From an uncultured Clostridia bacterium (GTDB lineage Bacteria > Bacillota > Clostridia > Christensenellales > UBA1242), in contig CAOJSF010000001.1 of the NCBI GenBank assembly GCA_948442695.1, forward strand, positions 199,342-263,341: a stretch of DNA of 64,000 nucleotides. Direction: 5' to 3'. Every line of letters starts with the position of its first letter. The first letter of the stretch is position 1. The notes beneath the pieces are model-generated. The model saw only the letters and a program-made list of their open reading frames with translations. It did not search any database and was not told where the DNA came from. Of the stretch, positions 17,400 to 27,161 are shown piece by piece. The position numbers were made by a program, and so were the translations under genes.

Positions 17400-18071
17400 A
17401 TGAACAATTTAACAACAGTGATTTCAGTGCCAAACAACAGAGGAAAAATTAAGGGGACTTTGCTTGAAAAAGCAGAGGCTCAATATAAGATTGAAGATGA
17501 AAGTTTTTATGAAGGAAAACTGGTCATCGAAAGGCTTTCAGAGGCAAGTGACATTCTGCCATTTACCATTTCAGAAAAACTGGTCAAAGCATATAATCTC
17601 ACGCTTGAGGCCGGTGATAAGGTTTGTTTTGTGGGAGAACTTCGTTCTTACAACAAAATGATAGACGGCAAAAGTCGTCTCATACTCTCTTTCTTCGTCA
17701 AAGAGGTGATAGAAGAGGAAAGTGATGAGTGTATAAATGAACTTTCTCTGGTTGGTTTTATTTGCAAGGATCCTGTTTTTAGAACAACTCCTTTTAATAG
17801 ACAAATTTGTGATGTTCTGCTTGCTGTAAATAGGGCAAGTTTCAATAAATCAGATTATATTCCATGTATTTTGTGGGGAAGAAATGCAAAATTCATACAA
17901 AATCAAAAGGTGGGCACAAAAGTCAGCCTTTTTGGAAGAATACAATCAAGACCATATAAAAAGGAAATAAAAGAAGGCGTTTTTGAAGAGAGAATTGCCT
18001 ATGAAGTGTCTTGTCAAAAGATTGAAATAATGGAAAAGGAAACAACAGATTCGTCAGAAGGTTTGGCGTAA
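17400..18071 (+). CDS. ssb: Single-stranded DNA-binding protein, two OB-fold clostridial type
   Basis: A 223-aa protein. The second half (from about 110) is a clear SSB OB-fold: NELSLVGFICKDPVFRTTPF, then VLLAVNR, DYIPCILWGRNA and an ISV-like strand. The first half looks like a diverged OB-fold with ILPFTISEKL. It lacks the acidic DDDIPF-type tail that canonical SSB uses to recruit partners, ending in SSEGLA, so it is probably an accessory SSB. AAGGAG lies 13-14 nt before ATG, a long spacing. It is 47 nt after the deacetylase gene. Confidence 0.8.
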   Translation: MNNLTTVISVPNNRGKIKGTLLEKAEAQYKIEDESFYEGKLVIERLSEASDILPFTISEKLVKAYNLTLEAGDKVCFVGELRSYNKMIDGKSRLILSFFVKEVIEEESDECINELSLVGFICKDPVFRTTPFNRQICDVLLAVNRASFNKSDYIPCILWGRNAKFIQNQKVGTKVSLFGRIQSRPYKKEIKEGVFEERIAYEVSCQKIEIMEKETTDSSEGLA

Positions 18072-18075
18072 AAAA

Positions 18076-18104
18076 GAAAGACAATCAATTTTGATTGTCT
18101 TTTA
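18076..18104. terminator. Terminator after ssb
   Basis: AAGACAATCAA and TTGATTGTCTT form an 11-bp stem with a 2-nt centre, with T-rich flanks. Confidence 0.8.
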
Positions 18105-18219
18105 TATTTGGTTTTATATTTAATAATTTTTTTATCTTTTCTTTTGTGAGATTTTGAAATAAATTGAATGATTTTAAAATCATAATATTATAATGAATTT
18201 TTTAATATAATAAGAAATA

Positions 18220-18981
18220 TTAGTTTTGTGAAATGTAGTTTGAATATAAATTTAAAACTTCCAAATATCTATATTTGAGATGTGATGAATATGTCTGAAG
18301 AGTGCTTACTCTTTCATCACTTGCGAGTTTTTGAGTTGATTTTAAAATCTTTTTTAAATATGCACTCATCTCTTTCATCGGACTTGTGATTGCATTTGGA
18401 TAAAGGGTGTCAAAGTTTGCATATGTGGTTGAGAGGTTGTTTATTGCGTTGTTGACTGAAAGTTTTGCTGAAATCTCGGTAAGCACACCAGTGTCTATGC
18501 TGACTGCTATGTCATAGAGAGAAGCAAAGAAAGTCTGAGCACAAGTCAGTGCTTTGGTGACAACCTTCTTTTCATCGCTTGTGAAACTTCCCTTAATTGA
18601 GTAGGCAGGCATTTTGATAGTAAGAATTTCACTGTCTATATTTTGGTTGAGTTTAATACTATTTTTGACAAGTTCGGCATCATTTTTGTTTAGATATGCC
18701 GATGCAATCACATGAAAGTAATCTCCCTTTTTCCAAATATAACCGCCTGCTCCGATTTCTTGATAGTCAGGAGCAATTGCTTTTGCCTCCTTTTCGACTT
18801 TTGATTTTGAAAGTGAAAGCATATAATATTCGGTTTCAACAGCGCTTACTTCCTCACTTATTCCATTTGCTTTTAATAGGTAGATTGATAGATAGTTTGC
18901 AATGATAAGGCAGGCAATCAAAACAATGGTGATTGCAATGATAATAAAAGTTTTTTTGTTGTTTATAAAAATTTTTGTCAT
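18220..18981 (-). CDS. Membrane-anchored SPOR-like domain protein
   Basis: A 253-aa protein with an N-terminal membrane anchor (residues 12-35) and an extracytoplasmic part. Residues about 50-108 look like a SPOR-type fold: YYMLSLSKSK, GAGGYIWKKGDYFHVIASAY and LNKNDAELVKNSI follow the strand-helix-strand pattern with the typical glycine and aromatic positions. The remaining 140 residues are helical and unknown. SPOR domains bind denuded peptidoglycan, so a role at the septum or in sporulation is possible but inferred. Divergent from groES. Confidence 0.65.
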   Translation of the reverse strand: MTKIFINNKKTFIIIAITIVLIACLIIANYLSIYLLKANGISEEVSAVETEYYMLSLSKSKVEKEAKAIAPDYQEIGAGGYIWKKGDYFHVIASAYLNKNDAELVKNSIKLNQNIDSEILTIKMPAYSIKGSFTSDEKKVVTKALTCAQTFFASLYDIAVSIDTGVLTEISAKLSVNNAINNLSTTYANFDTLYPNAITSPMKEMSAYLKKILKSTQKLASDERVSTLQTYSSHLKYRYLEVLNLYSNYISQN

Positions 18982-19071
18982 TGATACTTGATTTTTCCTT
19001 TTCGCTTATATTATGGTATTAGTGTATGACAAAAAGTTGCAATCTATGAGCTAAATTGCTCTAATTTTATT

Positions 19072-19099
19072 TTGCTTAAAAGAAAAAAAGATGTATACT
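19072..19099 (+). promoter_or_regulatory. Promoter of groES-groEL, no CIRCE operator
   Basis: TTGCTT (19072-19077), 16-nt spacer, TATACT (19094-19099). The upstream region lacks the TTAGCACTC...GAGTGCTAA palindrome of HrcA control; only a weak GAGC/GCTC repeat (19048-19061) is seen. Confidence 0.6.
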
Positions 19100-19134
19100 T
19101 ATTGTATGAAATATAGAGGTAATAAGGAGGATGT

Positions 19135-21046
<1,912 letters not shown>

Positions 21047-21068
21047 TAGATTTGAATTTTTGATAATA

Positions 21069-21097
21069 AAAAACTTCCAGAAATGGAAGTTTTTTTA
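21069..21097. terminator. Terminator between groEL and the convergent XRE gene
   Basis: AAACTTCCA and TGGAAGTTT form a stem with a GAAA loop, followed by T7; it works in both directions. Confidence 0.85.
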
Positions 21098-21334
21098 TCA
21101 GTCAAGATTTTTGTAATCAAATAAATCAGAATCGAAAAGTTCTGCCAATTTCATTCCAAATCCTTTGGCTATATTGTTGAGTTCGTTTGTCATAAGATAT
21201 GGATTTTGTCCGCGTATAATTCTATCAAAATGTGCAGTATTTAAATTAATTTCTTTGCAAAATTGTGTATTATCTATTTTCCTTTCATTTATTAACTCTA
21301 AAAGCCTTTTTTCAATTGTTTCCATTAGTTTCAT
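21098..21334 (-). CDS. XRE-like helix-turn-helix regulator
   Basis: A 78-aa protein with a Cro/CI-type HTH: LINERKIDNTQFCKEINLN, then TAHFDRIIRGQ and LNNIAKGFGM. ATG 21334 is chosen because GGAGG lies 8 nt before it; a longer frame from 21421 adds a hydrophobic stretch without a ribosome-binding site. Divergent from the coiled-coil gene at 21502, which it might control. Confidence 0.8.
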   Translation of the reverse strand: MKLMETIEKRLLELINERKIDNTQFCKEINLNTAHFDRIIRGQNPYLMTNELNNIAKGFGMKLAELFDSDLFDYKNLD

Positions 21335-21501
21335 TTTCTTTACCTCCATTGTGATTATAATTAAATAAACATAAAATATAGGACGATAAATTAGTCTTTT
21401 TTTAGGTTTAATAAACATCAATAAAAAACTTAATTTTTAAAATTTTTTTGATTAAATATTTACAATTACCCCCATGTTATACTGCAGACAAGGAGGAAAA
21501 T

Positions 21502-21783
21502 ATGGAAAAAATTGAAAAGCCATTTGTTAAAAATAATTATAAGAAGGAAGTTGGCGCTTTAGTAGAAGATAAAATGAATATTAAAGATAAAATTAAGAAT
21601 GTAGACGAAAACATTAAAAGTTTAAAAGCGCAAAAAGCCAAAATTGATGATGAACTTTTAAATTTAAGAAAGCAGACGGACAAACTAAGCGAAGAAGGTG
21701 ATAAACTAACAAAGAGAATTGATTTATTAGAATCAAAAGAAGATAAAGATGAATTTATAAAACAAGTTGCTGATATTGTATAG
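21502..21783 (+). CDS. Coiled-coil protein ending at an amber codon
   Basis: A 93-aa, very charged protein with long heptad-like helices (KNVDENIKSLKAQKAKIDD and following). AAGGAGG precedes ATG 21502, and an extended -10 (TGTTATACT, about 21474-21482) lies upstream. The frame stops at TAG (21781-21783) but stays open in the same phase for another 94 codons with the same composition. It is either a shortened protein, the first half of a broken gene, or a protein extended by readthrough. Function unknown; the divergent XRE gene suggests a small mobile or phage-like locus. Confidence 0.6.
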   Translation: MEKIEKPFVKNNYKKEVGALVEDKMNIKDKIKNVDENIKSLKAQKAKIDDELLNLRKQTDKLSEEGDKLTKRIDLLESKEDKDEFIKQVADIV

Positions 21784-22065
21784 CAATTAGTGAAATATGA
21801 AGAAGATGCCGATCTTAAAGAAGTGGAAAGAAATAAAATGCTAGAAGAATTAGGCGTTCTACAAAAAGAGTTGAGCAAATTAAAAGATAATCTTGCTTCT
21901 ATTGAAAAAGATCTAGCACAAAAATTTGATATTTTTAAAAGAGCAAAGGTGAAATCGCTTATTTTTGGAAGTATTGATGAATATATGAATAAATATTGTA
22001 TTCAGAGGAAAGTGAATTATAAATATTTAAATATGAAAACACAAATAGGTTTAATTGATTATTAA
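21784..22065 (+). pseudogene. Continuation of the coiled-coil gene past an in-frame UAG
   Basis: This stretch is in the same frame as 21502-21783, separated only by TAG. It encodes more coiled coil (KEVERNKMLEELGVLQKELS) and then a compact end. It could start on its own at GTG 21790, but there is no Shine-Dalgarno site. The bases after the stop are CAA TTA, the context of the well-known tobamovirus readthrough signal, although that signal was defined on eukaryotic ribosomes. Most simply, a point mutation split one gene of about 187 codons. Confidence 0.5.
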
Positions 22066-22130
22066 AGTATATTATTGTTATCTTTGTATTTGAATCAATT
22101 AATATTTTAAATAATCCACAAAAAAATTGA

Positions 22131-22157
22131 AAAACAGCCTAAAATGGCTGTTTTTTT
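22131..22157. terminator. Terminator after the split coiled-coil gene
   Basis: AAAACAGCC and GGCTGTTTT form a 9-bp stem with loop TAAAAT and a T-tract. The hairpin is identical to one at 24539-24569. Confidence 0.8.
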
Positions 22158-22213
22158 GTGTTTGATAAATTTTATTCATCTATATAAAAATACATTTGTT
22201 ATTATGTCGCTAT

Positions 22214-22255
22214 AAAAAAAGCACTTTTGTTTGATTTGAATTAAGTGCTTTTTTA
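22214..22255 (-). terminator. Terminator of the YitT-family gene
   Basis: AAAAAAAGCACTT and AAGTGCTTTTTT form an 11-12-bp stem with a 16-nt loop, just downstream of the minus-strand stop; T-tracts exist on both strands. Confidence 0.75.
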
Positions 22256-22265
22256 TTGCGTATTA

Positions 22266-23423
22266 TTAATTGTTTTTATCATCTTTGTTGGTTTCTGTTT
22301 CCATTGTGATGTCTATGATTTTATCTTCTTCCATATAGTTGTCATCAACTTTTTTGTCATTGATAATATTTTGGTTTTGTGAGGGGATTGTGTTGACAAT
22401 ATGCATTTTTTCAAACTTACATTTTTTCTTTAGTTTGAGTTTTTTAATATGTTCAACCCTTTGATATTTTTGGTCGTTTTTAAGTGCGATTTTTGAATTT
22501 AATACTTTGTTTTTAAATATTGAATGTTCTTTTAAAAATTCGCCTGTGCCCAGTGTTTCTGTGACGGTTGATGAGAATATAAAACTGTTGTGGTCTATTG
22601 CGCTGACAATTTTTTTCATTTCATCTGATTGCTGGTTTGGAAGCAGGCAGACAAGCACCGATTTTCCTTTCTTTGAAAACATTCCGATTCCGTCGAGTTT
22701 GGTGACACCTCTGTGATAACGCTCTAGAAGGGCATGGGCAATTTCTTCATCCTTGTCGCAGATGATATAGTGGGCAATGACTCTCTTTGAACCGTCAAGG
22801 ACAAGGTTTGTAGTAAGAGAACTTACGACTGCAACAATGAGAGCATATAAACCTGTCAAGATGCTTGAAGTCAAAACGCTAAGTGTAAGCACGATTGCAT
22901 TGATTAGAAGCATACAATATCCAGTTTTAATTTTTGGGAAATATCTGTTTATAATTACGCCGGCAATATCACTGCCTCCAGTTGTTCCACCAAATTTCAT
23001 GGCAACACCGATACTGATTCCACTGAAGATTGCACCTAAAATGCCTGCTAAGAGAGTGTCAGATTTTACAGCATTTGCAAGCGCTGGAATATATACAAAT
23101 TGCATACCCAGAGTATAGAATGATATTCCTAAAGCCGATAAAACCAAAAATTTCCAACCAAAAATTTTCAGAGCAAATAAGAATAAAGTGACATTTATAA
23201 TCAGATAAATGACAGCGGTTGGGATTTTGACACCGATTGATGCAAAGCCTTTGCTTATGATGAGTGAAAGACCTGAGAATCCGGCAGGGATTATGCCAGC
23301 AGGTTCAAAAAAGTTTTTAAAAGAAATTCCGCCTAAAATTGCTGCAAACGAAACCATAACAATTTGCAATATAAATTTGCTTAATTTTTGTTTTTGTCTA
23401 TTTTCTGCATATTTTAATAACAT
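22266..23423 (-). CDS. YitT family membrane protein with DUF2179 domain
   Basis: A 385-aa protein. Residues about 15-225 hold five to six hydrophobic segments with the family motif FGGTTGGSDIAG and EPAGIIPAGFSGLSLI near the start. Residues about 230-300 form the cytosolic DUF2179 domain (GVTKLDGIGMFS, LLPNQQ). A polar tail of about 80 residues is extra. The family is widespread in Firmicutes; transport has been suggested but not settled. There is no Shine-Dalgarno site; TTGAAT, 16 nt, TAAAAT ends 6 nt before the ATG, so the mRNA is probably leaderless. Confidence 0.88.
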   Translation of the reverse strand: MLLKYAENRQKQKLSKFILQIVMVSFAAILGGISFKNFFEPAGIIPAGFSGLSLIISKGFASIGVKIPTAVIYLIINVTLFLFALKIFGWKFLVLSALGISFYTLGMQFVYIPALANAVKSDTLLAGILGAIFSGISIGVAMKFGGTTGGSDIAGVIINRYFPKIKTGYCMLLINAIVLTLSVLTSSILTGLYALIVAVVSSLTTNLVLDGSKRVIAHYIICDKDEEIAHALLERYHRGVTKLDGIGMFSKKGKSVLVCLLPNQQSDEMKKIVSAIDHNSFIFSSTVTETLGTGEFLKEHSIFKNKVLNSKIALKNDQKYQRVEHIKKLKLKKKCKFEKMHIVNTIPSQNQNIINDKKVDDNYMEEDKIIDITMETETNKDDKNN

Positions 23424-23558
23424 GGATTTATTTTATCATATTGTTAAGTTTATTCAAAATAAAATTAAACAATTTTTTCTACTAAAAGCACTAAAAAATT
23501 AAAAATAGCGATAAAAATTGACATTTTTGTAAAGTTTTTATAAATTTATTTTAAAATC

Positions 23559-23587
23559 TTGACAAATTTCGTAAAAATTGTAATAAT
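23559..23587 (+). promoter_or_regulatory. Promoter of the lipid kinase gene, likely leaderless
   Basis: TTGACA (23559-23564), 16-nt spacer, TAATAAT (23581-23587); the ATG follows after 8 nt and there is no ribosome-binding site. Confidence 0.65.
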
Positions 23588-23595
23588 ATATATCT

Positions 23596-24522
23596 ATGGA
23601 AAAATGTTTATTTATATATAATCCCTTTGCAGGAAAGGGGAAAATAAAGAGTAAGGAAAAATATATTGTTGGCAGGCTTCAAGAGAAATATGAAGTTGAT
23701 GTTTGTTATTCGCAATATGCTGGCAATATTAAAAAAATTATTTTAGAGCGTGGTGGAAATGTTTCGCTTATTGTAGGTGCTGGCGGTGACGGGACTCTAA
23801 ACGAGATAATCGATAGTGTTATGAGGCTTGAAAATAAACCACAGATAGGTTATATTCCATCTGGTACGGTCAATGATGTGGCACATTCTCTATACATTCC
23901 TCGCAACATCAAAAAAGCCGTTGACAACATTTTGAATGGTCAACCTTTTAGCCATGATATAATGAAAATCAATGACAGATTTGGCATTTATGTTTGTGCT
24001 GTAGGAATGTTTACAGATGCAAGTTATGCCACCGACCAAAAGGTGAAAAAGAAACTGGGTAAGGTCGCATATATGTTTAATGGTGCAAAAAGCATATTTA
24101 AGACAAAATCAGTCAAATTGAAGGTTTTATTTGAAGGCGGTGAAATTGAAGGTAGATATGCAATATTTTTGATAAACAATTCTCGTTATACTGCTGGTAT
24201 GCCTATCAATAAATATGCAAACTTAAATGATGGTCTTGTTGACGTGATGCTTGTTGAAAGCAAGAAAGAAGTGGTTAGGTTCTTTACAATTTGCAGGACA
24301 ATGTTTATGTTCTTGAGGGGAATAAGCCATTGTATAAACAAAAAGCATATTCACCATTTGCATTTATCTTCTTTCAGAGTGGAAATTGACAAAGATATAA
24401 ATATAAATTTAGATGGTGAAAGAATGGGATGTGGATGTTTTGATGTAAATGTGATAAAAGGAGGCGCAACCTTGATTGTCCCAAAAATTCACAAACTTCA
24501 AAAGAGAATAAAAAAAGTTTAA
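23596..24522 (+). CDS. Diacylglycerol kinase family lipid kinase (DgkB/YegS-like)
   Basis: A 308-aa protein with the DAGK catalytic start NPFAGKGK, the glycine-rich GGDGTLNE (63-70), IPSGTVNDVAHSL and a C-terminal beta-sandwich with NNSRYTAGMP and LDGERM. The family phosphorylates diacylglycerol or a related lipid with ATP, recycling it to phosphatidate at the membrane; a sphingosine-kinase-like substrate is possible. The ATG lies 8 nt after the -10 box, so translation probably starts leaderless. Convergent with the SDR gene. Confidence 0.9.
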   Translation: MEKCLFIYNPFAGKGKIKSKEKYIVGRLQEKYEVDVCYSQYAGNIKKIILERGGNVSLIVGAGGDGTLNEIIDSVMRLENKPQIGYIPSGTVNDVAHSLYIPRNIKKAVDNILNGQPFSHDIMKINDRFGIYVCAVGMFTDASYATDQKVKKKLGKVAYMFNGAKSIFKTKSVKLKVLFEGGEIEGRYAIFLINNSRYTAGMPINKYANLNDGLVDVMLVESKKEVVRFFTICRTMFMFLRGISHCINKKHIHHLHLSSFRVEIDKDININLDGERMGCGCFDVNVIKGGATLIVPKIHKLQKRIKKV

Positions 24523-24538
24523 AAAATCTTTATTAAAT

Positions 24539-24569
24539 AAAAAACAGCCTAAAATGGCTGTTTTTTTGT
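24539..24569. terminator. Bidirectional terminator between lipid kinase and SDR genes
   Basis: AAAACAGCC/GGCTGTTTT with loop TAAAAT and flanking A and T tracts; the same hairpin occurs at 22131-22157. Confidence 0.85.
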
Positions 24570-24577
24570 TTATTATC

Positions 24578-25366
24578 TTATTTATCTCTATAAAAGACCT
24601 TTGTCATAACTTTTAAAACCCATGTGCGAGGAAAGAATTTTTGTATTTGATATAAAAATTTGTTTCGCGCGCTCATTACATATTGAGGTTTTAATTTCTT
24701 TTTGGCGATAATTTTTGTCATAATTTTGACTGCTTTATCGACTGACATTCTTTTGTCTTCTCGGCTGTCAATTCTTTCGGCAGAAAGTCTGATTGCCTCG
24801 CCATATCTTTCATTTGTTACAAAACTCTTCTGACGATTTTTTGTGAAGTTGGTTTTAATGTCGCAAGGACAGATTGCTGTCGATTGAATTTTAGTTTTAG
24901 AAAGTTCCATTCTAAGACAATCACTTAGACTGCTTACTGCTGCCTTACTTGAGCAATAGTATGCTCTAAATGGAAGAGGGAAGAGGGCGCAGGCAGAACT
25001 GATGTTGATAATTTTTCCTCGTTCGCTCATCATAGGAAGTGCGCATTGTATGGCATTGATTGTCCCCATCACGTTGACATCATATTCTTTTTGAATGAGT
25101 TTGTTGTCAATAAGTTCAACAGCACCAGAAAGACCAAAACCGGCACAAGGGATGAGTATGTCAATGCTTTCAATCTTTTTTGCTATGTCGTCAAAAATTG
25201 CCTTCATTTCTGCAAAGTTTGATACATCGCAGTTATAGTCGTCATCAGCAAGGCTTATTCCGATGACATTGTCACCATTTTGAGTGTAATAGTTTCTAAG
25301 AGCCTGTCCGATTCCACTTGAAGAACCAGTAATTACAATATTTTTTTTAATTTTTGTCTTTTTCAT
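24578..25366 (-). CDS. Short-chain dehydrogenase/reductase
   Basis: A 262-aa classical SDR. Cofactor motif TGSSSGIG (13-20), the NAG-like PCAGFG, catalytic Ser in NISSA (121-125) and YCSSK (Tyr137, Lys141) are all present. An extended basic C-terminus of about 60 residues suggests membrane association, as in short-chain enzymes that act on lipids. Substrate unknown. Start has GGAG at 8 nt. Confidence 0.88.
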   Translation of the reverse strand: MKKTKIKKNIVITGSSSGIGQALRNYYTQNGDNVIGISLADDDYNCDVSNFAEMKAIFDDIAKKIESIDILIPCAGFGLSGAVELIDNKLIQKEYDVNVMGTINAIQCALPMMSERGKIINISSACALFPLPFRAYYCSSKAAVSSLSDCLRMELSKTKIQSTAICPCDIKTNFTKNRQKSFVTNERYGEAIRLSAERIDSREDKRMSVDKAVKIMTKIIAKKKLKPQYVMSARNKFLYQIQKFFPRTWVLKVMTKVFYRDK

Positions 25367-25444
25367 TTTTTTTCTCCATAAATATAATTAACAGAAGTAA
25401 AATTTAAAAGCAAAATAAAAAATTATGTTTTTTATTGTTGCCAA

Positions 25445-25700
25445 ATTGCTTCTTGCAATGATATCATCGGTTGTTATCAAATAGATTTTCTGACTATTTG
25501 ACAAAACTTCCGGTAATATGAATTAAGTGATGTAAAAATTTTATTAACATAAAACTTTTACAAATTCTGCGAATTTGACTGCTTTGCAGTCCATCACTAA
25601 GTATTTATAACCATCAGTTTTGCTCAAATAGTCTTTCTGACTGCTTGACAAAACTTCCAGTAATATAATACAATATTAAGTATATAATAAATTATGAAAA
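25445..25700. repeat. Hairpin-rich region with a 43-nt imperfect direct repeat
   Basis: The 406-nt gap before the SHOCT gene holds no gene. A 43-nt unit at 25477-25519 recurs at 25624-25666 with five differences. Each unit can form a CAAATAG...CTATTTG-type hairpin (imperfect in the second copy). Other hairpins are ATTGC/GCAAT (25445-25459), AAATTC/GAATTT (25563-25577) and GACTGC/GCAGTC (25577-25591). The segment AAACTTCCAG at the end of the second unit also occurs in the repeats downstream of the SHOCT gene. Confidence 0.75.
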
Positions 25701-25772
25701 TAAACAAATGATTTGACAAGGTTTTTAATTTTGTGTTAAAATCTTTTATATAAATGTCTTTAGGAGGCGTGA

Positions 25773-26249
25773 ATGAATAAGACTAAAAAAATACTTATAA
25801 TATTTGCAATCTTTTTTTCTTTTCTTGATATGGCATGGGCTATTTATGATATAGTTTCCTATTTTAAACTTGAACCACAATATCGCGATCCAGTTTTTTA
25901 TTTGATTTATACTTTTATTGAATTGTTTGCTTCGCTTGCTGTTGTCGTTCTCCTCACATTATCTATTTGGAAAAATGGTAAATTATTTAGGCAACGTTAT
26001 GGAATGTATATGTCCGCACTTGTAATTTCAATCATTTTAAATCTATTTTCTATCGCTTCAATTCTTCTTATTATTACAATGTTTGTTTCTGACTGGGTTT
26101 GGATTAAGCCAGAAAAAACCGCAGATGAAAAAATCGTTGAAGTCAAACCGGAAGATAAAGAAAGCAAAATTTCTTGTCTTCGTGAAAAACATGATAAAGG
26201 GGAGATAAGTGATGAGGAGTATAGAGAGGAATTGACAAAACTCCTCTAA
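25773..26249 (+). CDS. Small membrane protein with C-terminal SHOCT-like motif
   Basis: A 158-aa protein with three hydrophobic segments (about 5-27, 42-66 and 79-110), a charged linker and a SHOCT-like end: LREKHDKGEISDEEYREELTKLL pattern, residues about 135-158. SHOCT helices are often found at the ends of membrane and secreted proteins and probably mediate oligomerisation. TAGGAGGC precedes ATG. It sits alone between two repeat-rich gaps. Function unknown. Confidence 0.8.
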   Translation: MNKTKKILIIFAIFFSFLDMAWAIYDIVSYFKLEPQYRDPVFYLIYTFIELFASLAVVVLLTLSIWKNGKLFRQRYGMYMSALVISIILNLFSIASILLIITMFVSDWVWIKPEKTADEKIVEVKPEDKESKISCLREKHDKGEISDEEYREELTKLL

Positions 26250-26258
26250 TAATCATTG

Positions 26259-26473
26259 CAATAAACTTTGTTTTACTGCGTTTGCTGAAGATTTCTCCAG
26301 AATGGTCATTTAGCGATACTAAACTTCCAGCCTGTCACAACTTCGAGCCTTGTATTACTTGTTTCTTGCGATGCTGACAAAACAACAATAAACTTTGTTT
26401 TACTGCGTTTGCTGAAGATTTCTCCAGAATGGTCATTTAGCGATACTAAACTTCCAGCCTGTCACAACTTCGA
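26259..26473. repeat. Exact 88-bp tandem-like direct repeat
   Basis: The sequence at 26259-26346 is repeated without a difference at 26386-26473, separated by a 39-nt spacer (period 127). The sequence after the second copy resembles the spacer in part, hinting at a longer, decaying array. No open frame of note. The gap to tadA (26474-26600) is AT-rich with nothing else I can name. Confidence 0.9.
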
Positions 26474-26600
26474 AGTGGCCATATTTATTTCTTGTAAGGT
26501 AGGTTGATGCAAAATTAAACTGGGTGATACTTCGTTTGCTAAAAAATAAAATTTTGTCATTATAATTTGAAAATATTAAATAAAACATCAATATTTTAAT

Positions 26601-26628
26601 AAAAAACACTTAAATTTAAGTGTTTTTT
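26601..26628 (-). terminator. Terminator overlapping the tadA stop
   Basis: AAAAAACACTTAAA and TTTAAGTGTTTTTT form a perfect 14-bp palindrome at the 3' end of tadA. Confidence 0.75.
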
Positions 26629-27065
26629 CTTTTATTTTTAAAAAAGTGTGCGAGTAGGTTTGATATTTCTTCACTCATACTTTCATCATAAATAAGTTCA
26701 ACTTTATGATTTAATCTTTGGCTTGATAATATTTTCTCGCATAGGCCGTCTTGAGAAGTCTTTTCTTTGCAACCATAAATTACCTTTGATATTCTTGCAT
26801 TTGCGATAGCGCCTGCACACATAGGGCATGGTTCAAGTGTGACATAGAGGGTGGCATTTTCAAGACGCCATGATTTGAGTTTTTTGCAGGCTTTCTCTAT
26901 TGCAATAATCTCGCCATGCTTGATTGCATTTTGACTTTTTTCTCTGTTGTTATGACCTCTAGAGATTATTTTGCCGTCAATTACAATTACGGCACCGATA
27001 GGGACTTCATCCTCTTTAAAAGCCTTTTCTGCTTCTTTATATGCTTCTTTTAAAAAATTTTTCAT
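26616..27065 (-). CDS. tadA: tRNA adenosine deaminase TadA
   Basis: A 149-aa zinc deaminase converting A34 of tRNA-Arg(ACG) to inosine, needed for reading CGN codons. Zinc ligands are His50 in KHGEIIAIEKA (with Glu52 as proton shuttle) and Cys80/Cys83 in EPCPMCAGA. The usual HAE is HGE here, a mild variant. AIANARISKVIYG matches TadA rather than other deaminases. No Shine-Dalgarno is evident before ATG. Cytosine or guanine deaminase is the less likely alternative. Confidence 0.92.
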   Translation of the reverse strand: MKNFLKEAYKEAEKAFKEDEVPIGAVIVIDGKIISRGHNNREKSQNAIKHGEIIAIEKACKKLKSWRLENATLYVTLEPCPMCAGAIANARISKVIYGCKEKTSQDGLCEKILSSQRLNHKVELIYDESMSEEISNLLAHFFKNKRKNT

Positions 27066-27109
27066 AATTGTATTTTAAATAGAAAATTTAAAAATGTAAA
27101 GTCTTTTTA

Positions 27110-27138
27110 TTGTTTTTTTCTTTAAAATGTATTATAAT
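27110..27138 (+). promoter_or_regulatory. Promoter of the CPBP-CPBP-rlmH operon
   Basis: TTGTTT (27110-27115), 17-nt spacer, TATAAT (27133-27138), 24 nt before the first ATG. Confidence 0.65.
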
Positions 27139-27161
27139 GAATATATTATTTAGGAGAAAAT

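Noticed and set aside
19000..19134. CIRCE operator before groES
   Set aside because: The canonical 9-bp inverted repeat with 9-nt spacer is absent; only a 4-bp repeat is seen.
21335..21421. N-terminal extension of the XRE-like gene with a hydrophobic stretch
   Set aside because: GGAGG lies just before the internal ATG at 21334; the extension has no ribosome-binding site and runs through the promoter region.
26259..26473. CRISPR-like array
   Set aside because: Repeat unit is 88 bp, only two exact copies exist, the spacer is single and there are no cas genes.
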